From Spirodela intermedia (taxonomy: Eukaryota; Streptophyta; Magnoliopsida; Alismatales; Araceae): a stretch of DNA of 64,000 nt. The stretch covers positions 1,679,001-1,743,000 of the forward strand of contig LR746277.1 of NCBI GenBank assembly GCA_902729315.2, written 5' to 3'. Made by a program: the position numbers and the translations under genes. Under the pieces are notes generated by a model. That model saw only the letters and a program-made list of their open reading frames with translations. It was not told where the DNA came from and searched no databases. Positions 16,283 through 28,003 of the stretch are shown piece by piece (the first letter of the stretch is position 1; every line of letters starts with the position of its first letter).

Positions 16283-16429
16283 GGACGAATTTTTAAGAGG
16301 TCCGTCCCATTCCAGTCTGAAAGGCGGGGACGGGTTGGCGTCAGTTGTCCCGGAATTTACCGTCGCTGCCACTTCCGTCTATCGGCTTCCAACAGAAGCT
16401 GACTGAACAGTGTCCCTCTCCTTCCCTCC

Positions 16430-16470
16430 CCACCCCCCCCCCCTCCCTTCCTCCCCCCCCCACCCCTCCT
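16430..16470. repeat. C-rich tract in the TIC21 leader
   Basis: Runs of eleven and about nine consecutive C, with short breaks, lie 15-55 bp upstream of the TIC21 start. The opposite strand carries the matching G-runs. Homopolymer length here is prone to sequencing error. Confidence 0.7.
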
Positions 16471-16483
16471 GGCAGCGACGGGA

Positions 16484-19400
16484 ATGCAGACAGCGGCGAT
16501 GGTGATTCCCATGGGCCGCCCTCAAGGGCTGCCGACCTTTTCTCTCTCTCCCCGCTTGTGCCGCCCTAGCCGGGAAGGGGCTAGCGTACCACGTCTTCTC
16601 CCACTTTCTGACCAGGGCTGTTTCCCCTCACTGTTTCTCCCTATATTATCGTCCTCTTCTCCTGCTATCTTATTGTCTCGCTCGCTGTCCCTTCTCGTGG
16701 AACCGAAGAGGGGGGCTACTGTTTGCGCTTCCGCCGGCGCTCCGCCGTTTCCGCCCTCTGATCAAGAGGCTGATAAGGCTAAGATCGCCCAGGTTCGGTT
16801 CTCCGTGCTTTTACCGGTCTTATTAGGGCAGCTCGTCGCATTTTCTTTCAGCGTTGTCGGAAATCTCGTGATTTATCTTTCTTCCATGACTGGGGTGTGT
16901 CTGTTCTACTTGTTTTCTCATTTCCATTGGAGGTATCTCGGTTCCTTCAGATGCGATTGCATCATTTCTATCACTGATAGCCAGTTGTGCCCTCACTGAA
17001 CACCGACTGAGGTCCTCTACTCAGACGGCGTCCTGTGGACCTGAAATCCTTCTCCGTGATGTCCCATTTCTTGTTGCCGATGAAATATCCTTTACTGATT
17101 CAATTGATCTGAACTGCGATGTGCTGTTCGTAAATGCTGCATAGCTTGTTACCTAATCCCTCTGAGCTTAGATCTTCACTACTTCTGCGTGGAATAATTT
17201 TCATTACTTATATTGGTTCTTGGTGAAATCCTTTTTTATATAAGCTCATCTCCTTCCTCTCTATCCTAAACGGGAGCAGGAGTTTCTAGCTGCTGGACAT
17301 GTGTTGAGTTCTTAATTGTTAAGGCCGATAAAGGATGCTAGTCAAGGACCTAATACTTACTTCTTAGGCAAGAATTCGTAATGCCTACTCAAAGCTTGAT
17401 TTTGTGTTAAAATTTTGATGAAAATTTTGATTTGTAAGTGTATATTTTGTACATCACGTTAGTGTCTGTCAAGATAATGAAAATGTCATGACATTTATGA
17501 TAAGTTCACACAGAACTCATTTATCCTCAAGCAAGAAACAATGACCGAATCTCTGTCATTGATACGGTAGCTCTCCAAGCTAAATCTAGGCTCCATACTA
17601 AGTGATAATTTCACTCAGAGAGATATGTTTTTTACCCATTAATCAAAGTATCATGGTATTATCGTTTATGAGTTTCACAGTTTGCCGGTATGTTTTGTTA
17701 TTTGATGAACTACATTGTTACATAATCCTAGTTAATTGTATTTCTCTGTATTTGCCTTAAAAGAAGAAAAATCAAAGTTATTGTGATATTTGTTTGGTTT
17801 GTGCTCAATTTGTATGATTAACACCATATTTTAAGGAGTCTCTTAATAATTGTGTTATGTTTATTTTTATTGAATAATGTGCCTAAAAAATCGGTGAAGG
17901 GAATGAATAAATCCATCAAGCTAATAGGGTGACTGAGGCATTCGAATGACTCTGGCGTCCTCACCTGGCATTTCAAATAATTTTGGTCTCCCATAGTACC
18001 TTGTTGCCTTTGTGTAATGGCAGTCCATACAATCAGTTCGTATTATTAGGTTCTGAAGATCCAGTTTAGTTATTATGTGATCTAGTTTAGTTAGTTTAGT
18101 CGAGCATCAGTCATCAGTCTAGCCCAACTTTTCTTCGCTACTATACTTTGCAGCTTTTTCTCTCTGCTTTTATCATGTTTCACTCATACATAAAACCCAG
18201 CAATCCTGGACTAGTCTCCTCGCCACATTACAAGCAGTTGTTGATAAACTGAATCTCAGTGATCTGACCTCAAATTTATATGACAGAGGAAGCCTAGAGG
18301 AAGTACGTCAGAACTCTGGGAAACAAATCATGAAACAAAATAGTTTGATGAAAATCATCGGAATGATCAACAGAAAAAACTTGTATACTGTGTCCTAAAA
18401 TACAGATAAAGTTACCTCAGAAAATCTCTGCCATACCTATGTTGACCTAAAAAATATACACTGGATATTACTTTGCGGATAGTGTTAGGAAATAGAGAAA
18501 ATAAACAAAAAACTGCTTGGCCCTCATTGTGCTAATCATGTTAATAACCTCAGCATGCCATTGTATGCTGTTGTTTAGCTCAGTTAGATTCAAGTGAAGA
18601 CGAGTTGATGTTGGAAGCTTTTTATCAATGCCACACAGATTGTAGCCTTGAGCGAGGAACCGCATCCCATAGATCCGGTTCATGTGTCTGTTCAGCATCT
18701 TATAGTACACTTCAAGATTTGTGGGTCATGTTTTCAACAAATGAGCAGATCTTGGACCGGAGCTATTTTATTCGAAAAAGGATTTCAAATGTACCTCATT
18801 ATGGCCACCCTGCATAATGATCGAACAGACATCTCTTAGTGGAGTTTCTCATCCCATAAAGCCCTCAATCTCTCTTAGTTATGATATAAATTCACGGAAA
18901 TAAAGAACTCACATGCTGCCTATTTATATTGGTCGTGACTTTTGGTTTCACTGCTATATTGTTTCTGAAGATGCATTATTATTAACTTTTGTCGACTCTA
19001 CTAGATCATCATTTTACATTTTAATCCTGTGTTTCGCGTCATAGGTTTCAAAGAGATTGGAGAACACTTCTAGATATTTTAAACGGTTAGGTAGCTTGGG
19101 GTTCTGGGGCCAGCTCATTTGTACTGCAGTGGCAGCTGTAATTTTGTCATTCTCTGCTATCATCACTGGGAATATCACATCTCCAGCTACATTTTACGCC
19201 ACCAGTGCTGGTATTGCGGCAGCATTTGTTTCTGTGTTCTGGTCTTTTGGATATATTCGTCTTTCAGAAAGGCTTCGGAAGACTGCTGGTGACCCTTCAA
19301 AGGTACTTGGTTTCCAACGGTTGATGGTTTTATATGGGTGCTTCTTCATTCTTTCTTATTTGCTTGTGTGTACTTCAGGCCAAAAGCAAGTTAAGTTGAT

Positions 19401-22400
19401 ACTATTTTTAAAAAGCTTTTTTTTAGTGAAATAAATGTTTGTCTCTAATGGTGACTAAATGAGAATTTTCAGAAATGTTTTCATCAGTTTTTTCAATTTT
19501 GAATTCTTGGTTTGCCTCGATGTGATTTTCCTCTAAATGAAAAACTTCGCATCTCATATTTATTTGGCTGAGTAGTCAATGTTAGATATGCCACCATCAA
19601 TTACTGAAACAATTTTCATGCAGTTAGTGGTCGATCCACTCGCTTCACAAGAATTCCTAACGCATACGTTTTGCGCTAATCAAGCCTTCTGGGTCCCTAA
19701 ACCAGACCCTAATAAATTTATTTGTATACTATAAAAAATGTAATTTAGGGGATTTTCTGCCTAATCTTAGGGGAACTAAGAACCCTGTCAGTGCATGTCG
19801 AGACTGGAGGATGATCTCAACTCTACTCAAAAAGGAAACCAGTAAAGGATAAAAAACAGCAAGACAACAAAAGTATTCTTTGTCTAGACTCTGAGAGTAG
19901 ACCCTGTATCCTCGTGAAATAAACATGTTTATGGAAGACCTTGTTTATTACCGATCTTTGTAAGAATTGGTCATTTCAGAGAGAACCTGCAAAGAAAACT
20001 AGGATATCAGGTTAGCATCTCTGTGCCTTCCAGCACAGTGCAGCGTTTTTGGAAATTATGCAAGTACATAGAATCATGGAGTTAGTCTTAGCTACATTAG
20101 TCGTGATATTAAGTTTGACACATGTTTCAGACAGTCTGATTTTTATATAATCCGATCTTAGAGGTTTATTCCAGACAAATAAAGTTTTTCCTTGAAGCAA
20201 GACAACTGATGCAACAGGCATTGGATGATAAAAGTTTCAACGGCCAGTTAGAAACATGCACAGGGTAGCCCGACATATGCTGAACAGGCTGGAATGCTCT
20301 AGCATAACCATGTGTAAGGTGTTCCATTTGGATGCATGAAGTGACTTTGCTGTGTAAATGGTCAACTCTGGTGTATTTTTCTTAGGCACTAATGCATCAG
20401 ATATAATTCAAGATATTGAACAAAAGTCTGGGTTCTTCTCTCTTATGCTCTCCTTAGAGCCATCGCATTCCTTCATCATAAGTTCTTGGCCGTCAGTTTA
20501 AGGAAAAAAACGATTTGAATTGTAGATGGATCATTTTTAATGTCATCTTAATTACTAGAATGACATCTAATTTCTCGGAATAAAATTCATGTAGTAATCA
20601 CTCGTGCCATATTTCTACAGGAACCTCTGCTTATATTTAACCATAGAACAAGAATACTTTAATGGCTGGAGTGGAAATCCCCTCCATTTTTATTTAGGTA
20701 AAGATCTGAAAGAAGTTGAATTCGTCATGCAAGAGGAAGTAGAAAAGACACGAGAACCTCATATAGATATGAGGTTGGTGAAGATTGGTGAATTTATCTA
20801 GTCTGAGATTGGTGAATTGATCAGCATTTCACCTGCCACATGCAATTTTCCCCTTGCATTTGATGTAGCGTCATATTCTTGAAGAAGTTCAGATGTGCAT
20901 GTGCAACGAAAGCCACTAATGTTCAGCCAAAATAAGTTAACCATGTGACAAAAGTCATTGAGTGTGCCTCATGTAGACTGAAAATAATATAAATTATTAG
21001 AATCTGATGATCTACTTCTTGCATTATGTTCTACTCACCCACTTCATACCACCACATGCGTGAGTTCGCATAGCATTACCACTTGAAATGAAACTGCTAA
21101 TGCGCAATGAGAACAAATAAAAATGTGCTTTTGCAAACTGATCCGCTCAATGTTTTCGTGTTCATGATTTTAAGGATTAAGTGACGCCATGCATGTTTGA
21201 TGGTTGATTAAGCTATTGGTTCTTTTAGGTTTGTTTAAATGATGTGCGTTCTTAAGTTTCTTTGAGAGGTTTTCATCAGTGTGCAGCGCATGTACCATCA
21301 CAGAGAAGTACAACAGATTAACTAGCACTGCAATATACTTTATAGCAATTACAGGGGGAAGAAAGGAGATAGCCACACTTGCATCCAAAATTTAGGTTCT
21401 CAGGATCACTTTAGGACTAGGCATCGAATTTATGCACCAAAAAACCGTTGAACCAATGTCCATAAACCACAACAAAAGGACGTTCCTGCTCTGCTAGAAC
21501 ATACATAAGTAAGGCATACTATCACAAAATCATTATGTCACGGTGATGAATGGAAGGAAAGCCAAAGGGAACCATTGAACAAACAGAAAATAGAGAGAAT
21601 GCAACATTCACTGTAGCATTCCTGTGGAGGACAAGTTTCATTTGTAAATTTGCAATGTATCGTGCTTGCATCCATAAGTTTAGTAAACACGTTGAAATTA
21701 ACATCAATCACCAGGTTCTGATGTCAACTGGAGATACCCTTTCGAGACCTAGATAACTTCGTATATCTTAGCTGCCTATCCCATGGCATCAGAGCAGGAT
21801 AAGTATGGATAGATTCTGTTTGTTCCACAAAGGCTGCCACTAAAACTTCCCATCACACTACCCAGTGATTTGGAGAGCATTGCTATAGGTTGAAAGCCCC
21901 CTAGTCAGTTTGAATCGGATAAGTATGGATAGATTCTGTTTGTTGCTACTGTTCTGATATATTCTGATGGTCTGATTTGGAAATTGATGTCTTGGAAATT
22001 GAGGGAATAATCGTACTGTGAAAATTTCGAACAGAAGTTGCATAACCTGGGATGTCTTTATTCATAGTTTGATTAACGGCTGTGCTTATTATTCATCGTT
22101 TTTCAGGCCCCTCCTCGTGCTGAAGTTGTTAAAAGCCTGAGAAATGGCATCGTTGTAAACCTTCTAGGCATGGGAGCCGCAGTACTTGGCATGCAAGCCA
22201 CTGTTGGCTTGTTGGTGGCGAAAGCTCTTACCACCTCAGCAGTTCCCTACTACCAGGCAATACCAGCTGGTCGCAGTCCTGTTTTAGCTTTAGACGTATT
22301 CTTGGTACAGGTACGGACTTCATGACTCCTAATTCCAGTCCAAATAATCACTGACTGGTCTGTTTTGTGCATCGCTTGATGAGCATTGCTTGCGCATCCT

Positions 22401-23063
22401 AATTTAAATCTCGGTTATGCTGTGACATGATTTCCCCCCTGGCCACGAGATGCTAATATCCTAACATGTCATCATATTATTTATAATATGGTAGTTGATT
22501 TCTAATTTGGTGCATGGTGAAAGGTTCAGACATTGTCAGCCGAGTCAGGTGGTCAATCAGAAAGTTGGAAGGGTGTCCTGGGCAATCGAAGAGCCAGGGA
22601 GAGCCCCTGGGCATAATAATCACAAAGGGACTGAATGAATGAATGAATGAATGAATGAATGGCAGTGTTTGTAGAAGTATGCTTCCAAGGGTTCTTCTCT
22701 GGAAGAAAATGCTTCTGACAAATCAACCAGGGAACCAAGTCTTTCAAAAAAAGCTTATCGCATAATTGCATCTCACCCTCTCTGAGAGTTGGTCAAACGA
22801 AAGCAACATGGGGCATAATTCAGCACCTTTCATTTTGCTGCCGCTCTACTTTCAAACCTCCGTTGTTCACGGTTTTCTAACATGCTGCTTTGACTTGCTA
22901 CAGAGGACCTCATCTCATGGGCTTTCGTTTTCTTCCTCTTGGGCAGGCCTCAGCGAACACCATCTTGTCTCATTTCCTGGGGCTTCTGTTCTCGCTGGAG
23001 CTCCTGCGCTCCGTTACCTCACCCCAACAGGAAGGCGCTCCACCACTGACCAGGGTAGCATGA
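16484..23063 (+). CDS. TIC21: TIC21/CIA5/PIC1 chloroplast inner-envelope protein, 4 exons
   Basis: Exons: 16484-16792, 19045-19302, 22107-22310, 22947-23063; all introns are phase 0 and the product is 295 residues, close to the length known for TIC21. The protein sits in the chloroplast inner envelope, where it has been linked to protein import and to iron transport (PIC1). Residues 1 to about 85 form a Ser/Pro/Arg-rich transit peptide ending before a short acidic linker. Four membrane segments follow: about 118-140 (QLICTAVAAVILSFSAIITG), 145-165, 203-225 (NLLGMGAAVLGMQATVGLLV) and 262-280. The sequence between segments contains FGYIRLSERL and the AIPAGRSPVLALDVFLVQ block typical of the family. 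The first intron's donor is GTTCGG, weaker than usual. Introns 1 and 2 are 2.25 and 2.8 kb. Start chosen at the first ATG of the open frame, which lies after the TATA box. Confidence 0.95.
16793..19044 (+). other. TIC21 intron 1
   Basis: A 2.25 kb AT-rich intron. A short open frame on the minus strand (18468-18710) has no clear family match and is not called as a gene. Nothing else is seen. Confidence 0.7.
21797..21944 (+). repeat. 28-nt direct repeat in TIC21 intron 2
   Basis: An identical 28-nt segment beginning GGATAAGTATGGATAG occurs at 21797-21824 and 21917-21944, 120 bp apart. It looks like a local duplication inside the intron and has no coding content. Confidence 0.8.
22632..22659 (+). 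repeat. (TGAA)7 microsatellite in TIC21 intron 3
   Basis: Seven perfect tetranucleotide units lie within the 636-bp third intron of TIC21. Confidence 0.9.
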
Positions 23064-23259
23064 TCTGTTCCTTGAAAGCGCCGGGCTGGTAGTGACTTTT
23101 GTGTTCTTTCCCTTCTCCATGCCCTGGGTTTTACTTCCGAAACCAAGCATTCATACCAAGTAAGAAAAATTGTGTGCTCCAGCGCTCTGCTGCTGCTCGT
23201 ATTTACGTCTGGGCATTCTCTACTACGCTGGATTCACTTTCTCTGTACATCAACAAGAA

Positions 23260-23287
23260 AGAGAGAGAGAGAGAGAGAAAGAGAGAG
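23260..23287 (+). repeat. (GA)n microsatellite 3' of TIC21
   Basis: An almost perfect GA run with two AA interruptions, about 200 bp after the TIC21 stop and probably in its 3' untranslated region. Confidence 0.85.
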
Positions 23288-24571
23288 CGAACTGGGGGAG
23301 CTGGCCGCCCTTCTGTCTCAAGACAATGTTGATGTCAGGCTCTGTTGATGTCATAAAGTCAGTCAGCAGAATTTCTACTTGATGACGTCTCTCTAGAAAG
23401 AGTTGACTTTAATGGATGGATGTTGACCACAAGTTAAGAGAACTGGAGAACCATTCAAGAAGAAATGGTACCGAGAGTATACCGGACAGGGCGGGCGACA
23501 TCCATTCCAAGAAGGAAATGACCGCTGGTTGACCTAGAGAGGCGCGATCTATCTAACAGAGCTTCCCATGAAACTGCCCAGATATTATATAGTTCATAGG
23601 ATCTAGGTCAACCGTTTTATCTCACATCATCTGTCATGGACTCATCGTGCGCTCTTTGAAAAACAGAACAAAAAAGAACAAGAAAAGGCACGAGGCTAAA
23701 TTGTGTTCACAAAGAAACTTTAAAAGCTAAGAAAAAGGCATCCCCAAATTGTGGTTCCCGTGATGTGATCGAGCTCCAAGACTCCTGACTGTTTGGAGCG
23801 ACATTGAGATGCCGATTCCTCCTGAAAATCAAAATATTATCACATCAATCCAGCGTTTACTCCGTTTTCCGCTGTCAGGTTTAAAAATATCCAAGAAAGA
23901 TGGAACATTGAGGAAGATGATTTTCAACCCTCTAACATCAGCTGAATTCCAAACCGAATTCCAATGTTAGGTGATAACTGGGACCTGAGAAATAGAGTTC
24001 TGGAGCTGGATTTCATACCAGACAGGAAGGATAATGCCAATGCCAATCCCAATCCAGATCGGATGATCTGCGCCTTTTAACACAGCCGTGCAAAACCTAA
24101 GTTATCAAATCGCCCAAGACTCGAGTCCAATTCATCAGATAACTTTTCTTGCATTACATGCTTCCCTCTCCAAAGTAACTAATTTAGCTTCCTCTCGTTC
24201 ATCGTTTTCATGGTTTTGGCATGGAGAAGGAGCCAATGTCCAGGTTTTCGGTGGATACGTGGGTTTGGCATCAAGATTTAGCCATCCATTTCCTTCGGCG
24301 TGATACTATGGACATGTGCCAATTTTCCCGACGTGGGGACCAATAAGCCAGATATTTCCACATCAGAGAAACTCCACAGTGAATCGGAGGATTTCGGGGT
24401 TGACAAGCAAATAATGTATTACATCGGTTCCACATTACACTACTTCCCCACCGCAAGCTACACTGGTGAGGATCTATGAGCGATTAGTACGAACAAAGTA
24501 TCTGTCACTAATGAATGGCCGCTTAATCAACCGAGGTCAAAATTTAAAACGAAGCCCAACAGCAGACTTAT

Positions 24572-24615
24572 TGGCTAATTCGAGTATAGTATTGTCACTA
24601 TACTCGAATTAGCCA
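24572..24615. repeat. Perfect 19-bp inverted repeat with 6-nt loop
   Basis: The arm TGGCTAATTCGAGTATAGT (24572-24590) is followed by the loop ATTGTC and its exact reverse complement (24597-24615). No mismatch occurs in 19 pairs. It lies in non-coding DNA between TIC21 and the reticulon gene. It may be a tiny foldback element, part of a small-RNA precursor or a palindromic insertion scar. Confidence 0.9.
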
Positions 24616-26079
24616 GAGGGGTCCAGCCTAAAGTGCACAAATGGTCACTAGACTGATCATATAGACGGAGGCACCAGTGACTCCGGACAATCCAATGAAC
24701 AAAACTCCCTAAAAACCAAAGATTCCTCTAAAAAGCTTTGACTGACGTCTGATCCTAACCCATCAACCAAGAGGCTGCAATCAATGCTTAAACCTCTATA
24801 TAGTAAGGTGCCATCTTTTGGGACCAAGAAAAGCATAGAAAACTATCAAGAACTAGTCACATCTGATTCTCTTTCAGTTTCATTGTCACCAGGAACCAGA
24901 TAAATAAATGTTACCCTACAGTAAAAATTCTTTTATAATGAAGGTAACAAGGCCATTAATACAGAAATAGCATTCTGTACAACTAAAATGATATACTGCA
25001 GATGATTTCCTAAAAAAAATTATGAATATCAGGCAAAGGTTCTACTAGTCCCAGAAACATCTCTGCTGCTTCAACGAATGCAGCTTTGGAAACACGAGGC
25101 TGTGTTTTGAATGTTTACCACATTCAAAGTTCACACTCAGAAACAAGTAAATCATAAGCACACTATCTTTCTTTTTTTAGACCAGGTCCAGAACGCCCAA
25201 AAATATGGAATCCAGCACTAATCACTGTTTCCTAAAAAATGGTAGCACTGTATGATAATTGACAAAAAAAAGAATGTATAGGTGCACATCAGTACATCAG
25301 AAAAGTGTGGAAACTGTGAGCTCTCAAAAAGAAACCTGCGTACGGGAGTATAATCTTACAACAGCAAGGTATTGAAGAAAAAAATGATTTTTGAAAAGCA
25401 AAACACCCAGAAATACCCAAGTAGTAGAGCTTCCCTCCGTCCGCAAAAGGACATTATGCATTGAGGTAATTTTCCCTTTAAAAACTTATCTCAGTTTCTC
25501 ACGTTTCAAACCGCATAAAGTTTGTAAAACAAGCAGCTAAATCTAGAAATCTAGTTTCCTTATTCAATGAGGGTTCTAACTCAATCAAAGCTCATGGAAA
25601 GTGTTCGAATGCTGCTACAGAATCCCTAACATAAGCTGTACCAATGGCTAGGCCTCTTGGGAAAGGAATGCCCAAGGAACAAATGTTGTAAATTGCTCTC
25701 ATCCTTACCACCCAAGCAACAAGAAGTACGGATTGTGCACAAAAGTAAAATGAGCGAAGGGATCACAACTCTCCGATATGAAATCCTCCACACTAAAATC
25801 CTTACTAACAAGGATGGGCACCCCAAATCCGATGAGGACAATCTGTAATCTATCCATCAGAGATGATGTAGGAAGCTGCTTTAATTGAGAAACGGCCTCC
25901 AATAACCACCTCTTTCCACATTCCGCCATATAGTGTACCCTGCCACAAACAGGCCAATCATGACTACAAATAGCTGAACCTCCTCGTACTTTGGGATCCT
26001 ATCTTGTAATAACCAGTTTCTTCTTTTCTTCAAGTTAGCTCATGATCCTAACATTACCGTAGCATAACCTTTTTAGACT

Positions 26080-26127
26080 GAAGCAGGATGAGGGTGCTGA
26101 TCTAGGCCACCACGGTCATCCTGCTTC
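26080..26127. repeat. 12-bp inverted repeat with 24-nt loop
   Basis: GAAGCAGGATGA (26080-26091) pairs exactly with TCATCCTGCTTC (26116-26127). It lies about 350 bp beyond the reticulon stop codon, on the downstream side, so a role in its 3' end is possible but not shown. Confidence 0.6.
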
Positions 26128-26471
26128 ATTTTCAAAAGGTTCTGTGATGGTGACGTTAGGGTTATGAGCTACCTTGAAGTAGCTGACGACTCCTAATCCT
26201 GACACTTTATGAGGAATCCCACCCATGGGCCGAAAAGCATATCGCAGCATAAAATCATGGTGATAAACAAAAAATAACGCCCTAGTAGTGTAGATCAAAA
26301 AATAGGTTGCGGCAGAGAGATAGTCTCTTTAGACAGATCAAAATGTCTTATAAAAGACATTCTTCCTCGTAGGCCTGTAGATACGGAAACACGTACATTG
26401 ACATAAAGCTGGGTGCACAAACCTGTGTAAAGGTAGAGTAAAATATAAGAAAAGAGATACTAACAGACCTG

Positions 26472-27649
26472 TCAGTCAGTTTTCTTTTCCTTTCTTACAG
26501 ATCTTCCCGTCTTCACAAGGAAAGTTTCATATTGATTCAAGAGAAAATGATGAGCTAACCCCACTTTCTCATCAATGTGATCTTGGTACTTGTCATAGAA
26601 AGCAGGAATTGTGAAGCAAAGAATGATCCCTGGAACAAGCGAAAAGAAATAAGTGTCGCGGGGTGTCAAAATGTTAAGGTCCATTTGCGGTGTACAGGAC
26701 TTATCCCAGGTTAGAAATATTGACAGAAAGCTATTGGGATGTTAGTTCTCCCACGGTGCATAACACAAAAAAACGACGCAATTTTTTTCTTGGAACTTAC
26801 CAAGGTAAACGAACGTCAGGAAGCTGAAGAAACTCCCAATATATGAAGCAATCCACAAGAACACAATGACCTTACAGAAGAAGATAGAAGAACGGTAATA
26901 CAGCACAGTGAGAAATTCTATTTTCTAAAAGATAAAAAAACATTATACAACAGTAGCTACCTCTAGAAAGAGTTTCCGATCACCCTCAAGGGCTATCTCC
27001 CGTGCAACAGCCAGGATATAATTAATCCAGGTGCTGGCATCATCAGCAATCTTCTCGGCAACACGATCTGGGATTTCCAGATTGGGAACGGGGGGAAGAG
27101 GCCTGTAGACAAGCAGAGAAAGGACGAGAAATCGCGTGTAAAAATGGACGACTCAAAACAAAACCAGATGAGAAAACTACAGCGAAAGGAAAGCGGGGTA
27201 TAGGACGAACGATAACCTGTTGAGAAGTGACGCAGATCTGGCCCAAAGGAAGAGAATGGAGACGAGAAGGAGGAGGACATTAGCAGCGAGAGAGAGGAAG
27301 CTGTATCCAGCGATCTCGAAGAGAAACCAAGTGGCACTCGCCCCCGTCAAGAGCACTACTGGCGCATTCCTCCGCCTCCACAGTATCACGTTGGCCACTG
27401 CAACCAGAGTCCCCATTCGTCAACGAAACCGTCAGTAACAGCATCCAGACTGCAAGTCTCAGAATGTCAATCGTTCAACCGCGGCTAGAGAGAGAGAGAG
27501 AGAGTGGAACCTGCGCCTCCGCCGAGGGCTCGATGGACAGAGAAACGGACACGACCATTGACGATGGAGTTGGAAGAAGGTCCGGCAGATTGGAGCGAGG
27601 GAGCAGGTGGAGAGACGCGCTCAACAGCCCGATCCTCCGCGGCGGCCAT
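26472..27649 (-). CDS. RTNLB: Reticulon-like protein (RTNLB family), 5 exons
   Basis: Exons in coding order: 27511-27649, 27217-27397, 26961-27102, 26801-26870, 26472-26629; phases match and give 229 residues. Reticulons insert hairpins into the outer leaflet of the endoplasmic reticulum and curve it into tubules. The reticulon homology domain runs from about residue 40 to 220. The first hairpin holds VANVILWRRRNAPVVLLTGA and a second helix ending before NRPLPP (about 48-107); a conserved linker follows (EKIADDASTWINYILAVARE, about 120-140). The second hairpin is VIVFLWIASYIGSFFSFLTF and the helix after it, followed by the typical AFYDKYQDHID. The C-terminus KKTD fits a dilysine ER-retrieval signal. 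The N-terminus is short, as in compact plant RTNLBs. The exon 1 donor (GTTCCA) is weak and opens directly into a CT repeat. The individual paralogue cannot be named. Confidence 0.93.
27487..27504. repeat. (AG)9 run at the start of reticulon intron 1
   Basis: On the coding strand the run reads CT just after the donor of intron 1, forming an unusually placed pyrimidine tract. Confidence 0.85.
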
Positions 27650-27714
27650 CTTCGTTCCCTTTCCCTCCCCCCTCTTCCCTCTCTCTGATTCACCTTCCTT
27701 CAAGTGTGCACAGA

Positions 27715-27739
27715 GATAGAGAGAGAGAGGGAGAGAGAG
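27715..27739. repeat. (GA)n run in the reticulon leader
   Basis: A GA-rich run with one GG interruption, 66 to 90 bp upstream of the reticulon start and read as CT in its transcript. Confidence 0.8.
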
Positions 27740-27783
27740 TGAACGATTTCGAACGCTAACCTCTGAAAGATATCATCGCCTAC

Positions 27784-27797
27784 GCCTTTATAAAGGC
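27784..27797. promoter_or_regulatory. Palindromic (bidirectional) TATA box
   Basis: GCCTTTATAAAGGC is a perfect 14-bp palindrome and presents TATAAA identically on both strands. It lies 138 bp from the reticulon start and 207 bp from the MAEA start, suitable to direct both genes. Confidence 0.6.
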
Positions 27798-27916
27798 ATC
27801 AATGAAATGGTCGCCGGGGGTAGGATGGACGGTCCCGATTCATTCTAAGAAGGCGTGAGAGGGACGCCCCCGCCTATCTATCTTCCGCCCCCAGGAGGAA
27901 TACGCAGTACAGAGAT

Positions 27917-27931
27917 AGAGAGAGAGAGAGG
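27917..27931. repeat. (GA)n run in the MAEA leader
   Basis: A GA run about 75-90 bp upstream of the MAEA start codon, mirroring the run on the reticulon side of the shared promoter. Confidence 0.8.
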
Positions 27932-28003
27932 AGGGGTAGGCCGGCCGGCCCTAGGGAGAGGGAGAAGGCATCTCCTGCAACAACAACCGCCAGCAGGCCG
28001 GGC

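Larger units (their letters stand above)
15241..16483. promoter_or_regulatory. Divergent promoter between the LHC-like gene and TIC21
   Basis: A 1.24 kb spacer separates two plastid-protein genes on opposite strands. The right half is GC-rich and contains the TIC21 TATA box (16277-16282) and a C-rich leader. The left half holds a (CTT)n run at about 15688-15714. Open frames seen on both strands in the GC-rich part have no family resemblance and are treated as chance. Confidence 0.6.
23064..26471. other. Intergenic region between convergent TIC21 and reticulon genes
   Basis: This 3.4 kb stretch should hold both 3' untranslated regions. I see a (GA)n run, one perfect hairpin (24572-24615), a weaker inverted repeat (26080-26127), and no gene. 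A pair of overlapping short open frames at 25626-25929 shows no recognisable motif. Confidence 0.55.
27650..28003. promoter_or_regulatory. Head-to-head promoter shared by the reticulon and MAEA genes
   Basis: Only 354 bp separate the two start codons. The spacer has one palindromic TATA box near its middle (27784-27797) with a GA run on each side (about 27715-27739 and 27917-27931), which would lie in the leaders of the two transcripts. GA/CT runs near plant transcription starts are often bound by BPC/GAGA-type factors (known of plants; binding here is inferred). Confidence 0.65.

Noticed and set aside
15515-16402. Open frames on both strands between the LHC-like gene and TIC21
   Set aside because: No recognisable domain, mutually overlapping, in a GC-rich promoter with a TATA box at 16277.
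18468-18710. Minus-strand frame in TIC21 intron 1 as a retroelement fragment
   Set aside because: Some residues look protein-like, but no reverse-transcriptase motif is present and 80 codons can stay open by chance.
22632-22659. Short regular repeats as a CRISPR-like array
   Set aside because: Uninterrupted tetranucleotide units without spacers, inside a plant intron; it is a microsatellite.
25626-25929. Overlapping frames on both strands 3' of the reticulon gene
   Set aside because: No motif, no splice partners and different frames equally open; nothing supports a gene.
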